Origin: Pseudoglutamicibacter albus
Lineage (GTDB): Bacteria > Actinomycetota > Actinomycetes > Actinomycetales > Micrococcaceae
Length of the DNA stretch: 64,000 nucleotides
Direction: 5' to 3'
NCBI RefSeq assembly: GCF_022346425.1
Contig: NZ_JAKRCW010000003.1
Coordinates: 124,001-188,000 of the forward strand
The notes beneath the pieces were generated by a model. It was not told where the DNA came from. It did no database searches and was given only the letters and a program-made list of their open reading frames with translations. Position 1 is the first letter of the stretch, and each line of letters starts with the position of its first letter. Shown piece after piece: positions 9,705 to 19,463 of the stretch. A program made the position numbers and the translations under genes.

Positions 9705-10178
9705 CTACATCTGGATGTCGCCGGTGGTCTCGTAAACCCCGATCTTCCCGATGCGACGTAGGTGACGTTCGTCTCCTGGGAACGGCTCGGAAATGAATGT
9801 GCGGATGAGTTCGGTTGCTTCATCTACCGTGTGCTGGCGGCCGCCTACGGCTACGACGTTGGCGTTGTTGTGTTCGCGGGCGAGCTTTGCGGTCTCTTCG
9901 TTCCAGACGAGTGCTGCGCGGATTCCTTTGACCTTGTTCGCGGCGATCTGTTCACCGTTACCTGAGCCACCCAAAACGATACCGAGTGCTTCGACACCGT
10001 TATCCCAATCTTGAGCGACGGCTACCGCAGCGTTGATGCAGAACCCTGGGTAGTCATCGAGTGGATCGTATTCTTGCGGGCCGTGGTCAATAACTTCGTG
10101 ACCGTCCTCCCCCAGGACTTTGATCAGATGGTGGCTCAGTTCGAGACCCGCGTGATCTGTAGCGATGTGGATACGCAC
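9705..10178 (-). CDS. rpiB: Ribose-5-phosphate isomerase B
   Basis: Interconverts ribose 5-phosphate and ribulose 5-phosphate in the pentose phosphate pathway. The chain of 157 residues begins with MRIHIATDHAG, the RpiB phosphate-binding start. LGGSGNGEQIAANKVKGIRA contains Glu76, which acts as the base in the mycobacterial type where enterobacterial enzymes use cysteine. NNANVVAVGGR completes the family pattern. It is divergent from pepN. Confidence 0.94.
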   Translation of the reverse strand: MRIHIATDHAGLELSHHLIKVLGEDGHEVIDHGPQEYDPLDDYPGFCINAAVAVAQDWDNGVEALGIVLGGSGNGEQIAANKVKGIRAALVWNEETAKLAREHNNANVVAVGGRQHTVDEATELIRTFISEPFPGDERHLRRIGKIGVYETTGDIQM

Positions 10179-10342
10179 ATTTCCTCCAAGGCGACGTAAT
10201 CGAAACTCTCAAAGAGTATTCTAGGCAAGAAGCAAGCGCGCACGTCTGGTTAGATTGCATCCCAAGTGGGAAACTATTCAAGAAAGCCTTGACACCACTC
10301 ACCTGCGCCCCCGAGAGCACCAAAAACTAGAGGAGACTACCT

Positions 10343-12955
10343 GTGCCTGGACTTAACCTGACCCGCGACGAAGCGATGCAACGCTCCCGTCAGTTAGTGG
10401 CTCAGTCCTCCCACATCCACCTGGATCTCACCACAGGTAGCGAAACGTTCCGGACTAAAGCAACCATCGCGTTTCGTTCCGTTCCAGGCGCGTCCTCGTT
10501 CATCGACGCAATCACAGCGCGCATCCATTCGATTACCCTCAACGGCAAAGACCTCGATCCCGCAACCCACGCGGATGAATACCGGATCCAGCTGCCGGAT
10601 CTGAAATCGGAGAACCTCTTGGAGATCGACGCGGATTTCCACTACTCCTCCACCGGTGAAGGTCTGCACCGCTTTGTAGACCCAGTCGATAACGAGGTCT
10701 ACCTATACACCCAGTTCGAGGTTCCGGATGCACGCCGTGTTTTCCCTACTTTTGAACAGCCGGACCTCAAGCAGGCCTTCAGCTTCACGGTCGATGCCCC
10801 GGCTCACTGGACAGTGATCTCCAATCAGCCGACCCCACAGCCGCAACCTCTACCTGCTGAGGCGACCCCAACGGAACAGGGCACGCAACCCCAAACCGAC
10901 ATCGCGCGTTGGGTCTTCCCAGCCACGCCACGCATTTCGTCCTACATCACAGCGCTCGTGGCAGGCCCGTACAAGGGAACCACGGACGTCTACAAGGCAG
11001 AAGATGGCCGTAGCGTGCCGCTCGGCGTCTATTCTCGCGCTTCACTTGCACAATACGTAGACGCCCAGAACCTGTTCGAAACCACTAAGGCCGGGTTCAG
11101 GTTCTTTGAAGAGCAGTTCGGGACCCCGTACCCGTTCACTAAATACGACCAGATCTTTGTTCCAGACTTCAACGCCGGCGCGATGGAGAACGCCGGTTGT
11201 GTGACGATCCTGGAAGACTACGTGTTCCGTTCCAAGGTTTCCGGCGCGTTACGTGAACGCCGCGACATCACCGTTTTGCACGAGCTCGCTCACATGTGGT
11301 TTGGCGACCTCGTCACGATGCGTTGGTGGGATGACTTGTGGCTTAACGAGTCCTTCGCCGAGTTCATGTCTCACCTCTGCGCGGTTGAATCTGGCGTGTC
11401 CCCTCACGCATGGACGACGTTCGCGGCTTCCGAGAAGACCTGGGCCTACGCTCAGGATCAGTTGCCGACCACACACCCGATTACTGCCGACATGGTGGAT
11501 CTCGACGCGGTCAACGCGAACTTCGATGGCATCACCTACGCTAAGGGCGCCGCTGTGCTACGTCAGCTGGTTGCTTGGGTTGGCCAGGAAGCGTTCATGG
11601 AGGGCGTCCGGGCGTATCTCGCGGAGAACGCGTGGGGCAACGCCGAGCTTAAAGATCTGCTGCGCCACCTTGAAAAGGCTTCCGGGCGAGACTTGAGCGA
11701 GTGGTCTCAGCAGTGGCTGGAAACCTGCGGTGTCAACACTCTTAAGATCGACTATGACATCGACGAAGACGGATACCTTGCCGATCTCACCGTGACCCAG
11801 AGTGCGCCCGAGGCGCACCCGCATCTGCGTAAACAGCACATCAAGCTCGCTTTCTACACGCTTGATGCTGCACATAACCTCACACGTGATGTGAGCCTTG
11901 ATGTGGATATCGAGGGTGAGAAGACCGTCATAGAGCAGGCTGGGCGGGTACCTACCCCTGACCTTGTTCTGCCTAATCACGCTGATCTGGGATTCGCGAA
12001 AATCCGCTTGGATTCAGCCTCTCTAGATACCGCTATCCGGCACGTGTCCGGGCTGCAGGAACCGCTGGATCGAGCGGTTGTGTGGTCCTCGCTGTGGGAC
12101 GCTACCCGTGATGGGGAGCTCGCGGCAACAACCTTCGTCGATACCGTCCTGACCCACCTTCCTGCCGAGACTGACGCGACCCTTGCCAACCTTCTGGTGC
12201 GTCAGCTTGAGTACGCACTCAAGCACTATGTGCGCCCTTCTAAGGCCGAGACGCTGCGGCAGCGGGCCGGCAATGTTTTGTGGGGTGCAGCTCAAGAGGC
12301 TGCCCGTGGTAGCGACATGCAGTTCCAGCTCGTCAACGCTTTCGCTCGCCTCGCCAATAGCGATGTTCAGTTGGGCATTATTGAAGATCTCCGTAGCGGG
12401 GAGACTTCGCTGTCCGGTCTTGAGATCGATCAGGACCTCTCCTGGACCCTCCTGATTTCCCTCGCGACCGGTGGCCGCATCGGCGAAGCCGAGATCGATG
12501 CTGAGTACGCGAAGGATTCCTCGGCAACAGGCGCGACGAGCGCGCAAACCGCTAAAGCTGCACTGCCAAATCCTGAGGCTAAGCAGAAGGCGTGGGAAGC
12601 GATGGTCAAGGAGCAAAACCTGACGAACACTATGCAGCGAGCCACGCTCTTGGGCTTCAACCGTTGCCACGACGATCACCTCTTGGCGCCATACGCTGAG
12701 CTCTACTTCGAGAACCTCGCCGCGATGTGGGATGACGCAAGCTATGAGATGTCACAACGACTAGTGACGGGGCTCTACCCGTACTTCGCGGCCACACCGG
12801 CCACATTGCAGGCGACAACTCAGGCAATCGAGACCCTCGCCGCTGACAAGCCAGGGCTCAAGCGTCCCCTGCTTGAGGCCCGCGACGGGCTTGAACGCAT
12901 CATCGCCGCCCGCAAGGCAGACGAAGCCGCACACCGGACTAAGGCCACGCACTGA
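10343..12955 (+). CDS. pepN: Aminopeptidase N
   Basis: M1-family zinc aminopeptidase that trims N-terminal residues from peptides in the cytosol. The substrate-anchoring motif GAMEN is near residue 280, the zinc site HELAHMWFGDLVT near 313-325, and the third zinc ligand lies in WLNESFAEF. The C-terminal half is an ERAP1-like helical domain. Length is 870 residues, normal for actinobacterial PepN. The GTG start 10343 is backed by GAGGAGA. An alanine- and threonine-rich linker (ATGATSAQTAKAA) near residue 730 is probably surface exposed. Confidence 0.95.
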   Translation: MPGLNLTRDEAMQRSRQLVAQSSHIHLDLTTGSETFRTKATIAFRSVPGASSFIDAITARIHSITLNGKDLDPATHADEYRIQLPDLKSENLLEIDADFHYSSTGEGLHRFVDPVDNEVYLYTQFEVPDARRVFPTFEQPDLKQAFSFTVDAPAHWTVISNQPTPQPQPLPAEATPTEQGTQPQTDIARWVFPATPRISSYITALVAGPYKGTTDVYKAEDGRSVPLGVYSRASLAQYVDAQNLFETTKAGFRFFEEQFGTPYPFTKYDQIFVPDFNAGAMENAGCVTILEDYVFRSKVSGALRERRDITVLHELAHMWFGDLVTMRWWDDLWLNESFAEFMSHLCAVESGVSPHAWTTFAASEKTWAYAQDQLPTTHPITADMVDLDAVNANFDGITYAKGAAVLRQLVAWVGQEAFMEGVRAYLAENAWGNAELKDLLRHLEKASGRDLSEWSQQWLETCGVNTLKIDYDIDEDGYLADLTVTQSAPEAHPHLRKQHIKLAFYTLDAAHNLTRDVSLDVDIEGEKTVIEQAGRVPTPDLVLPNHADLGFAKIRLDSASLDTAIRHVSGLQEPLDRAVVWSSLWDATRDGELAATTFVDTVLTHLPAETDATLANLLVRQLEYALKHYVRPSKAETLRQRAGNVLWGAAQEAARGSDMQFQLVNAFARLANSDVQLGIIEDLRSGETSLSGLEIDQDLSWTLLISLATGGRIGEAEIDAEYAKDSSATGATSAQTAKAALPNPEAKQKAWEAMVKEQNLTNTMQRATLLGFNRCHDDHLLAPYAELYFENLAAMWDDASYEMSQRLVTGLYPYFAATPATLQATTQAIETLAADKPGLKRPLLEARDGLERIIAARKADEAAHRTKATH

Positions 12956-12972
12956 AACCCCACCGATTTCAG

Positions 12973-13491
12973 GTGAGTGTGGCTTGGCGGGCCGGTGACG
13001 GCCCGCCAACGAGCTCGCTACGTGCGTTCTCACGTGAATCCGTAGCAACCACACCGGGGCTCGGGCGTCCGCCGGTTTCGGATTCGTCCTCGCATACAAC
13101 AGGGCTTGCGCTCTCGGCAGCAAAAGTGTTCTTCGGTGACCCCGCTCAGTGGAATCCGGAAACGCTCATGCTGGCGGCTTTGGGGCAATGCCATGTGCTT
13201 TCGTTTCTGCGCGCAGCCGGAATGCGAGGGTTCGATGTTGCCTGGACGGGCGTGGACGTCAGCGGGGAGCTAACCCTCTCCCCTGATGGTTCAGGCCGAT
13301 TCACACTCATAGAGATTCAGCCTGCTACCCTCATTCCAAGGCTCGATGCACGGGCCCACGCGGAAGAATACAGGCAACTACACAGCCAGGCTCACAAATG
13401 GTGTTTTATCGCTAACAGCACCGCATGCAAGATCCTCGTCCACCCGGACAGCGGCGCAGACAACATCGGCGCAGCAGTCAGTAGCGAATAG
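12973..13491 (+). CDS. OsmC family protein
   Basis: OsmC/Ohr-type protein, a family whose members reduce organic hydroperoxides with two cysteines. The visible family pattern is WNPETLMLAALGQCHVLSFL around residues 57-76 and AHKWCFIANST near residue 140. The two cysteines, in GQCH and KWCF, are placed as in the family. Length is 172 residues. The GTG start at 12973 lies 17 bp after pepN, so it is probably co-transcribed. Which subfamily (Ohr, OsmC or YhfA) is not resolved. Confidence 0.85.
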   Translation: MSVAWRAGDGPPTSSLRAFSRESVATTPGLGRPPVSDSSSHTTGLALSAAKVFFGDPAQWNPETLMLAALGQCHVLSFLRAAGMRGFDVAWTGVDVSGELTLSPDGSGRFTLIEIQPATLIPRLDARAHAEEYRQLHSQAHKWCFIANSTACKILVHPDSGADNIGAAVSSE

Positions 13492-13545
13492 TTGAGCGGT
13501 GGCGTTACGTGAGCGGCGGACGCTAGGGCTTGAGACAATGCTGGT

Positions 13546-14025
13546 ATGGAGATGAACGAGAAACCCACCCCAGGTGTTGAAAAGCGTGAGTTCAAAGGCG
13601 CAATCCCTCTAGGCAATGTGCGTCCAGCTGGTCTCAACAGCACCGAGGCGATGGTGGGCAGCGTGTATCACCAGCTAGGTGAAAAGAAGTTCGTGGATCT
13701 GGTTGCCGCGTTCTATCGCGGCGTTGCAAAAGATGAGATCTTGCGGGCTGAATATCCCGAAGAAGACCTAGGCCCGGCAGAACTTCGCCTGCGCCTGTTC
13801 CTCATCCAGTACTTCGGCGGACCCAGCACCTATTCCGAACACCGTGGTCATCCACGCTTGCGGGCCCGCCACTTCGCTTTCACCGTCAACCGAGACACTC
13901 GCGAACGCTGGCTCAAACACATGCGCGCCGCGATGGACGAAGTCTCATTGCCCCCAGCAATCGACGCGTTGATGTGGGACTACTTTGAGCGTGCCGCGAC
14001 CGCGATGTTGAACACAGCCGACTAG
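13546..14025 (+). CDS. glbO: Group II truncated haemoglobin
   Basis: Haem protein of the trHbO class, linked in other actinobacteria to oxygen and nitric oxide handling. The pattern YPEEDLGPAELRLRLFLIQY, GGPSTYSEHRGHPRLRARH and ERWLKHMRAAMDE is characteristic, with the proximal histidine in the RGHPRLRARH segment. Length is 159 residues, with about 35 N-terminal residues before the globin fold. Its stop shares the four bases CTAG with the stop of the convergent gene. Confidence 0.92.
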   Translation: MEMNEKPTPGVEKREFKGAIPLGNVRPAGLNSTEAMVGSVYHQLGEKKFVDLVAAFYRGVAKDEILRAEYPEEDLGPAELRLRLFLIQYFGGPSTYSEHRGHPRLRARHFAFTVNRDTRERWLKHMRAAMDEVSLPPAIDALMWDYFERAATAMLNTAD

Positions 14026-14702
14026 CTCAACCCCGCCCGGTATAACAAGGTTCCGCCATGGCAGGATAGCCGCCGCCACATGCCTGCCGTGAAAAGGCGG
14101 GAACGCCCACCTTTGAGCACAAATCCGAGGGCGTAGGCCGTGAACGCGGCCCCCGCCAGCATGGGTGCCAAACGATCGCTCAGCTCAACCACGCCCAATT
14201 CGCTTAGAGATTTCCCCCACACCGCATTGCGTGCCTGCACGAGCACCGGTTGCCCCGGCTGATCCGGCAAGGACTCGCTGACGATTCGCGCGACTTCAGC
14301 ACCCGCATCGTGCACTGCATCATCAACCACCGTCCCCGCTTGCTCCCATTGCGATTGCAGCGGCACCAGCGACGTCCATGGTGCGTTCACACGCTGCGGC
14401 GGGATGCGTAACTGCCCGTGGCCCGCGGTCGTTGCCCGCGGCAGACGATCACGCAGTTCAGCCATCGGGACCACAACGTCCACGAGTTCTGTTTGTTGAG
14501 TGAGACGCACCCCGCGCTGAGCGATAATCACAGGCGCGGGGTCCGTCAACATCATCGGGAAAGAAAACGCGGTGTGTAATGCCGCGACCCGGCCGCGCGC
14601 AACAATCCGACACACTCCATCACGAATACTGGCAGACCTCTGTAAGAAAGTTCCCACGTCCTCGAGGTCTGTCGCTTCAGACAAGATCAAACTAGTGGCC
14701 AC
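14022..14702 (-). CDS. Conserved hypothetical protein
   Basis: I do not recognise a domain. From GTG 14702 the protein would have 226 residues; an in-frame start at 14792 exists but would reach the promoter of tesB, and its first 30 residues look non-coding. Visible features are an alternation of hydrophobic strands, VAALHTAFSFPMMLTDP near the middle, and a hydrophobic C-terminal stretch (AGAAFTAYALGFVLKGG). No signal peptide is seen. It is tail-to-tail with glbO, sharing CTAG. Codon usage matches its neighbours, so it is probably a real core gene. Confidence 0.65.
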   Translation of the reverse strand: MATSLILSEATDLEDVGTFLQRSASIRDGVCRIVARGRVAALHTAFSFPMMLTDPAPVIIAQRGVRLTQQTELVDVVVPMAELRDRLPRATTAGHGQLRIPPQRVNAPWTSLVPLQSQWEQAGTVVDDAVHDAGAEVARIVSESLPDQPGQPVLVQARNAVWGKSLSELGVVELSDRLAPMLAGAAFTAYALGFVLKGGRSRLFTAGMWRRLSCHGGTLLYRAGLS

Positions 14703-14797
14703 CCTCTTAGTGTGCCAGGCACCTCCACCGTTGAGGTTGCGGCTATGATCTGAACAACATCTTTCGTCAAGACCACGCAAGCGGAGGGTCATTTTTC

Positions 14798-15691
14798 ATG
14801 GCATCGCCAACCGATGTTCTCAAGAACCTACTGGACCTCACAGAACCAGGCGCTCAAACCCACGAAATCATCTCGGTTGGGCACACCCCTAAAATCGGGC
14901 CGCCACGTATCTATGGGGGTCAGGTGTTGGGGCAGTCGGTTGTTGCGGCGCAACGCACGGTCGGTGATGACCGTCCGATCCACTCCCTCCACGGCTACTT
15001 CCTACGCCCCGGCGATCCTGAGAAGCCCATTACGTACGGTGTCGCGAAGCTACGCGACGGTCGCTCCTTTAGTGCGCGCCGCGTCAACGCTTACCAAGAC
15101 GGGACACCGATCCTCTCGATGTCCGCATCCTTCCAGGTACCAGGTGCCGGCCCGATCTTCCAGGATGCGATGCCTGAAGGCGTCCCGGCCCCTGAGGATG
15201 TGCCGACGCTGGATGAAGAGCTAGCGGATATCGATCACCCGTTGAAGGACATGGTCACCAAGTATCGTCCTTTTGACCTGCGTTATCCGGAGGGCTCCCT
15301 CTATGCCCGCCCAGCAGGCACCCCGCAGCGTCATCTCGTGTGGATGAAGACGCGTGCTCAGCTTCCTGATGATCCGCTTCTGCACCGTGCCGCGTTAGCT
15401 TTCGGCTCTGACTTCACCCAGGTGGAGACTGCGTTGCGCCGTATGGGTACATCCTGGATTGGGATGCAACAGCTCGGGGCCTCATATGCGAGCCTGGATC
15501 ATTCGATGTGGTGGCACCGCGAAGCTCGCGTGGATGAGTGGCTGCTCTTCGACCACCACGCCAGCACGGCTCAGGATGGCCGCAGCTTGATCCGCTCCTC
15601 AGTGTTCACCCGAGAGGGCGAGCTGGTCGCTTCGGTCGTTCAGGAAGCGATGATCCGCCTGTCTGAAGACCACGAGTATCCGCTCTCCTAG
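14798..15691 (+). CDS. tesB: Acyl-CoA thioesterase II
   Basis: Double-hotdog thioesterase that hydrolyses acyl-CoA esters. Family marks are RIYGGQVLGQSVVAAQRTV near residue 37, HSLHGYFLRPGDP near residue 63, and in the second hotdog AFGSDFTQVE and DHSMWWHREARVDEWLLFDH, followed by GRSLIRSSVFTREGELVASV, which holds the expected Asp-Thr/Ser-Gln catalytic set. Length is 297 residues. It is followed by a strong hairpin. Confidence 0.93.
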   Translation: MASPTDVLKNLLDLTEPGAQTHEIISVGHTPKIGPPRIYGGQVLGQSVVAAQRTVGDDRPIHSLHGYFLRPGDPEKPITYGVAKLRDGRSFSARRVNAYQDGTPILSMSASFQVPGAGPIFQDAMPEGVPAPEDVPTLDEELADIDHPLKDMVTKYRPFDLRYPEGSLYARPAGTPQRHLVWMKTRAQLPDDPLLHRAALAFGSDFTQVETALRRMGTSWIGMQQLGASYASLDHSMWWHREARVDEWLLFDHHASTAQDGRSLIRSSVFTREGELVASVVQEAMIRLSEDHEYPLS

Positions 15692-15733
15692 CTTCCCCTG
15701 GACCGCTGGCATGTTCACTGCTGGGCGGCACTT

Positions 15734-15782
15734 AAATGCTGGTGGCTCCCGCATTGTATAAACGAGGGAGCCACCAGCATTT
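15734..15782. terminator. Hairpin terminator between tesB and ettA
   Basis: Seventeen-base perfect arms (AAATGCTGGTGGCTCCC) around a 15-base loop; located between convergent stop codons and usable on both strands. Confidence 0.85.
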
Positions 15783-15797
15783 GGATTCTCGACTACC

Positions 15798-17480
15798 TTA
15801 GTCGCGGGTGAGGCGGCGGTGCGTCACTCGGGTTGGGCGCGCGGCTTCTGGGCCGAGGCGCTCAACCTTGTTCTTCTCGTAGTCTTCGAAGTTACCCTCG
15901 AACCAGTACCAGTTGGCTGGATCTTCCTCGGTGCCTTCGTAAGCGAGAATATGGGTTGCCACGCGGTCGAGGAACCAACGGTCGTGGGAAATGACCACGG
16001 CACAGCCCGGGAAGTTCTCGAGGGCGTTCTCCAGGGAACCGAGGGTTTCAACGTCGAGGTCGTTGGTCGGTTCGTCAAGTAGCAACAGGTTACCGCCCTG
16101 TTTTAGGGTCAGTGCCAGGTTGAGACGGTTACGTTCACCACCAGAGAGCACTCCTGACTTCTTCTGCTGGTCCGGGCCTTTGAAGCCGAACGCGGAAACA
16201 TAGGCTCGCGATGGCATTTCGACTTCACCAACGTTGATGTAGTCACGGCCGTCAGAGACCACTTCCCACACGGACTTCTCAGGATCGATCCCGGCACGGT
16301 TCTGGTCGACGTAGGCGAGCTTCACGGTTTCGCCGACCTTGAGGGTGCCTTCGTCAATCTCTTCGAGCCCAACGATGCACTTGAACAGGGTCGACTTACC
16401 TACACCGTTCGGTCCAATCACACCAACGATGCCGTTGCGAGGCAACGTGAAAGACAGGTTGTGGAAGAGCGTGCGGCCGTCGAAGCCTTTCTTGATCTCG
16501 TTGGCTTCAAGTACCAGATTGCCTAGGCGCGGGCCTGGCGGGATCTGGATTTCCTCGAAGTCGAGCTTACGCATCTTCTCTGCTTCAGCCGCCATCTCTT
16601 CATAGCGAGCCAGGCGAGCCTTCTGCTTGGACTGACGTCCCTTAGTGTTAGTGCGGACCCATTCAAGCTCGTCCTGCAGGCGCTTGGCGAGCTTCGCGTC
16701 CTTCTTACCCTGAACCTCGAGACGTTCACGCTTCTTCTCAAGGTAGGTTGAGTAGTTGCCTTCATACGGGATGAGGCGGCCGCGGTCGACTTCAGCGATC
16801 CACTCGGCAACGTGGTCGAGGAAGTAACGATCGTGGGTTACAGCGAGCACAGCACCTGGGTACGTCTTCAAGTGCTGTTCGAGCCACAAGACGGATTCGG
16901 CGTCCAGGTGGTTGGTTGGTTCGTCGAGTAGCAGCAGGTCTGGCTTCTGCAGCAGGAGCTTACACAAGGCGACACGGCGACGCTCACCACCGGAGAGGTG
17001 GGTTACATCAGCATCTGCTGGCGGTAGCTGGAGCGCGTCCATCGCTTGCTCAAGCTGCGAATCGATATCCCACGCATCAGCTGCGTCGATATCGGCTTGA
17101 AGCGACCCCATCTCTTCAAGCAACGCATCGAAGTCAGCGTCTGGCTGGGTCATCTCTTCAGAGATCTGGTTGTAGCGTTGCAGCTTCTCGTAGATCTCCC
17201 CAACGCCTTCCTGGACGTTGCCCAGTACGGTCTTTTCTTCGTTGAGAGGTGGCTCCTGCAACAGGATCCCTACGGAATAGCCAGGGCTGAGGCGGGCTTC
17301 GCCGTTGGATGGCTGGTCAAGGCCCGCCATGATCTTCAGAATCGTGGATTTACCGGCGCCATTCGGGCCGACAACGCCAATCTTTGCCCCGGGATAGAAC
17401 GACATGCTGACATCGTCGAGAATGACTTTGTCGCCCACCGCCTTGCGGGCTTTGACCATGGTGTAGATGAACTCCGCCAT
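15798..17480 (-). CDS. ettA: Energy-dependent translational throttle protein EttA
   Basis: ABC-F ATPase that binds the ribosomal E site and couples translation to the ATP/ADP ratio. Two ATP-binding cassettes are present: GPNGAGKS near residue 38 with LSGGERRRVALCKLL, and GPNGVGKS near residue 350 with LSGGERNRLNLAL. Between them lies a charged linker (RERLEVQGKKDAKLAKRLQDE). There are no membrane segments. The 560-residue length and the arm region fit EttA rather than Uup or antibiotic-resistance ABC-F proteins. Confidence 0.93.
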   Translation of the reverse strand: MAEFIYTMVKARKAVGDKVILDDVSMSFYPGAKIGVVGPNGAGKSTILKIMAGLDQPSNGEARLSPGYSVGILLQEPPLNEEKTVLGNVQEGVGEIYEKLQRYNQISEEMTQPDADFDALLEEMGSLQADIDAADAWDIDSQLEQAMDALQLPPADADVTHLSGGERRRVALCKLLLQKPDLLLLDEPTNHLDAESVLWLEQHLKTYPGAVLAVTHDRYFLDHVAEWIAEVDRGRLIPYEGNYSTYLEKKRERLEVQGKKDAKLAKRLQDELEWVRTNTKGRQSKQKARLARYEEMAAEAEKMRKLDFEEIQIPPGPRLGNLVLEANEIKKGFDGRTLFHNLSFTLPRNGIVGVIGPNGVGKSTLFKCIVGLEEIDEGTLKVGETVKLAYVDQNRAGIDPEKSVWEVVSDGRDYINVGEVEMPSRAYVSAFGFKGPDQQKKSGVLSGGERNRLNLALTLKQGGNLLLLDEPTNDLDVETLGSLENALENFPGCAVVISHDRWFLDRVATHILAYEGTEEDPANWYWFEGNFEDYEKNKVERLGPEAARPTRVTHRRLTRD

Positions 17481-17687
17481 GTTTCCTTTCGGTTGCTATT
17501 CCGCCGCAAGAGATCAGTTCCTGGGCGCGCGGACAGGGCCGGGTGCGGCCATCAACCATTCTAGTCCCCTACCACGGCCCTGTCGCACTACATCAGCAAA
17601 GCACTACATCACCCAAAGCAGGGCACCAATAATGTGCAACGGCTATTGCCGCCTGACACTTACGGGTGCGGGCACTCAAGCTCAGCC

Positions 17688-18260
17688 TCAGGCAGTGAGC
17701 CGCGCAGTCACATCCTCATCCGCATCGTCTTCTACGAGTGTGGTGGAACCGAAAGCGAGCGTGGTGGACGGTGATGCGGATGAGTCCACGTTGCCGGCGG
17801 GGCTTTCGTTGCCTGTCTCCGTATTGCCAATACCGTTGCTGAGCCCGTTACGGACTTCTTCGCTTCGGGCTTCCCCATTGGCCGCGCCAGTGCCACGCTT
17901 GGCTTGGGAGGTACGGACATATGAAGCGGTACCGAACAGGAGGTCCGGCCCAACCGCATCCGCCAGAACTTCAACAGTGGTGCCGGTGCTGTTGTCCTCC
18001 CGTGTGAACTGCCTGACTTTGAGACGGCCCGAAACCATGACGCGATCCCCTTTCGATAGCGAGCACATCACATTGCTGCCAAGGTCACGGAAAGCGGAGA
18101 CCGAATACCAGTTGATCCCCGTTTCCTCCCACTCTTGGGTTTCCCGGTTGAAACGTGATTCGGGGCACCCTAGCCGGAACGAGGCGACCTTGAAGTTCTC
18201 GTGGTGTTTCAGTTGGATTTCTGTTGCAACGAATCCCCGTAGCGATACATAATCGGTCAT
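17688..18260 (-). CDS. ssb: Single-stranded DNA-binding protein
   Basis: OB-fold protein that coats single-stranded DNA. It reads MTDYVSLRGFVATEIQLKHH at the start, with NWYSVSAFRDLGSNVMCSLSKGDRVMVSGRL typical of SSB strands. ATG 18260 follows AAGGAG at proper distance. The C-terminal 80 residues are low-complexity, and the end (DADEDVTARLTA) lacks the usual acidic DDDIPF tip, so it may be a secondary SSB paralogue rather than the main replicative one. The 207-bp gap to ettA holds no gene that I can see. Confidence 0.88.
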   Translation of the reverse strand: MTDYVSLRGFVATEIQLKHHENFKVASFRLGCPESRFNRETQEWEETGINWYSVSAFRDLGSNVMCSLSKGDRVMVSGRLKVRQFTREDNSTGTTVEVLADAVGPDLLFGTASYVRTSQAKRGTGAANGEARSEEVRNGLSNGIGNTETGNESPAGNVDSSASPSTTLAFGSTTLVEDDADEDVTARLTA

Positions 18261-18454
18261 CTTCTTCTCCTTAGGTAGTGCTCCGTATAGCGATTGCGTT
18301 GAGAGCTCTTGCACTATCAGGTTCACGAAAACAGGGCCGAAAAAGACGGTGGAGCGCAGATTTGTGGATGAATCCTTGTGAGTTGGGGAATGTGAACAAC
18401 GGATCAAACCGTTATGCTGAAGGGGTTGCCTCTATCCCAGCCTTGAGGCATCCG

Positions 18455-18528
18455 GCCTCCGTAGCTCAGTTGGATAGAGCAGCAGACTTCTAATCTGCCG
18501 GTCGCGCGTTCGAGTCGCGCCGGGGGCG
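18455..18528 (+). tRNA. tRNA-Arg (UCU)
   Basis: Acceptor GCCTCCG/CGGGGGC, D arm GCTCAGTTGGATAGAGC, anticodon loop CTTCTAA giving TCT, T arm GCGCGTTCGAGTCGCGC, discriminator G. Confidence 0.95.
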
Positions 18529-18646
18529 CTTACTGGCGGCTCACGGGACCGTGCACAGTAGGAATATCGGCACAACACAGAAAAGGTCTTAGAATTTGAT
18601 GTACACGAGCCACAGTTTTGGTTCTGTTCAGATCAGGGAAGGGACC

Positions 18647-19306
18647 ATGCAACAGCAATACCGCGGCACGATGACCGCCTCCAACACCGCTTCATCGAAC
18701 CGTGCGGCGAAAGGTCAACACGACTTCCGTACCTCTCCCCTGGATAGCCGCGGCAACTTCGTGGCCCACCACAACACGCTCCCTTCCGACGTCGAGTTCA
18801 CCTTTGAAGGTCGTAACAACCGTGTAGTGATCGATGGTTCCGTCATGCTTTCTGGCTTGAAGGCCCGTTTCCTTGGCGATAACGGTCAGCTCGTCATCGG
18901 TTCAGGCAATAAGAACCTCAACATCGAAGTGATTGTTGCCGAAAGCGCTAACATCGTGATCGGAGAGAACGTTACGACAGAGGGCGTGTTGAACATCGCC
19001 ACTGTCCCCGAGGCCCAGGTTTCAGTCGGATCAGACTGCTACTTCCGCACGGACGTGTGGATCGATGCGGATTCCGAGGCCTCTTTCGGTGGAGCGAGCA
19101 AGAACGCCGTCACGATCGAAAACCAGGTGTTGGTGACCGGCTCGGACGTTCAGCTGCGCGCAGGTTCCCATATCGGTACCGGCAGCATTCTGGAAATGAC
19201 CCCGTTGATCGATGAGGAAATCCCTGCCGGCTCACTGGTTCGAGGTATCCCGGCAACCATTGTGCGCAAGGCCCAATGGTCCCGCAACAACCTGCCACGC
19301 ATCTAG
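18647..19306 (+). CDS. Left-handed beta-helix (hexapeptide-like) acyltransferase-type protein
   Basis: About 219 residues with repeated short strand units (NNRVVIDGSVMLSGLKARFL, NGQLVIGSGNKNLNIEVIV, SANIVIGENVTTEGVL, QVSVGSDCYF), the look of a left-handed parallel beta-helix as in hexapeptide acetyltransferases. The end EEIPAGSLVRGIPATIVRKAQW matches the usual exit of sugar or amino-acid O-acetyltransferases. No substrate can be named. Start ATG 18647 is preferred because GGAAGGG precedes it; an ATG at 18596 would add 17 residues. It stands alone after tRNA-Arg. Confidence 0.75.
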   Translation: MQQQYRGTMTASNTASSNRAAKGQHDFRTSPLDSRGNFVAHHNTLPSDVEFTFEGRNNRVVIDGSVMLSGLKARFLGDNGQLVIGSGNKNLNIEVIVAESANIVIGENVTTEGVLNIATVPEAQVSVGSDCYFRTDVWIDADSEASFGGASKNAVTIENQVLVTGSDVQLRAGSHIGTGSILEMTPLIDEEIPAGSLVRGIPATIVRKAQWSRNNLPRI

Positions 19307-19463
19307 TTCTCATCTAGTTTTCCAAGCCCGGTTTCTAGCGGCGCGTTACTAGCCGCCACGCCTCACCAGCCGCTACACCACACCGGCGTATCCCCGGGCT
19401 TAAGCTCCGCCCCCTAGGTTGCGTCCCCTACTCGGCGTTACGGTGCTACTCGGGGTTGCGGCA

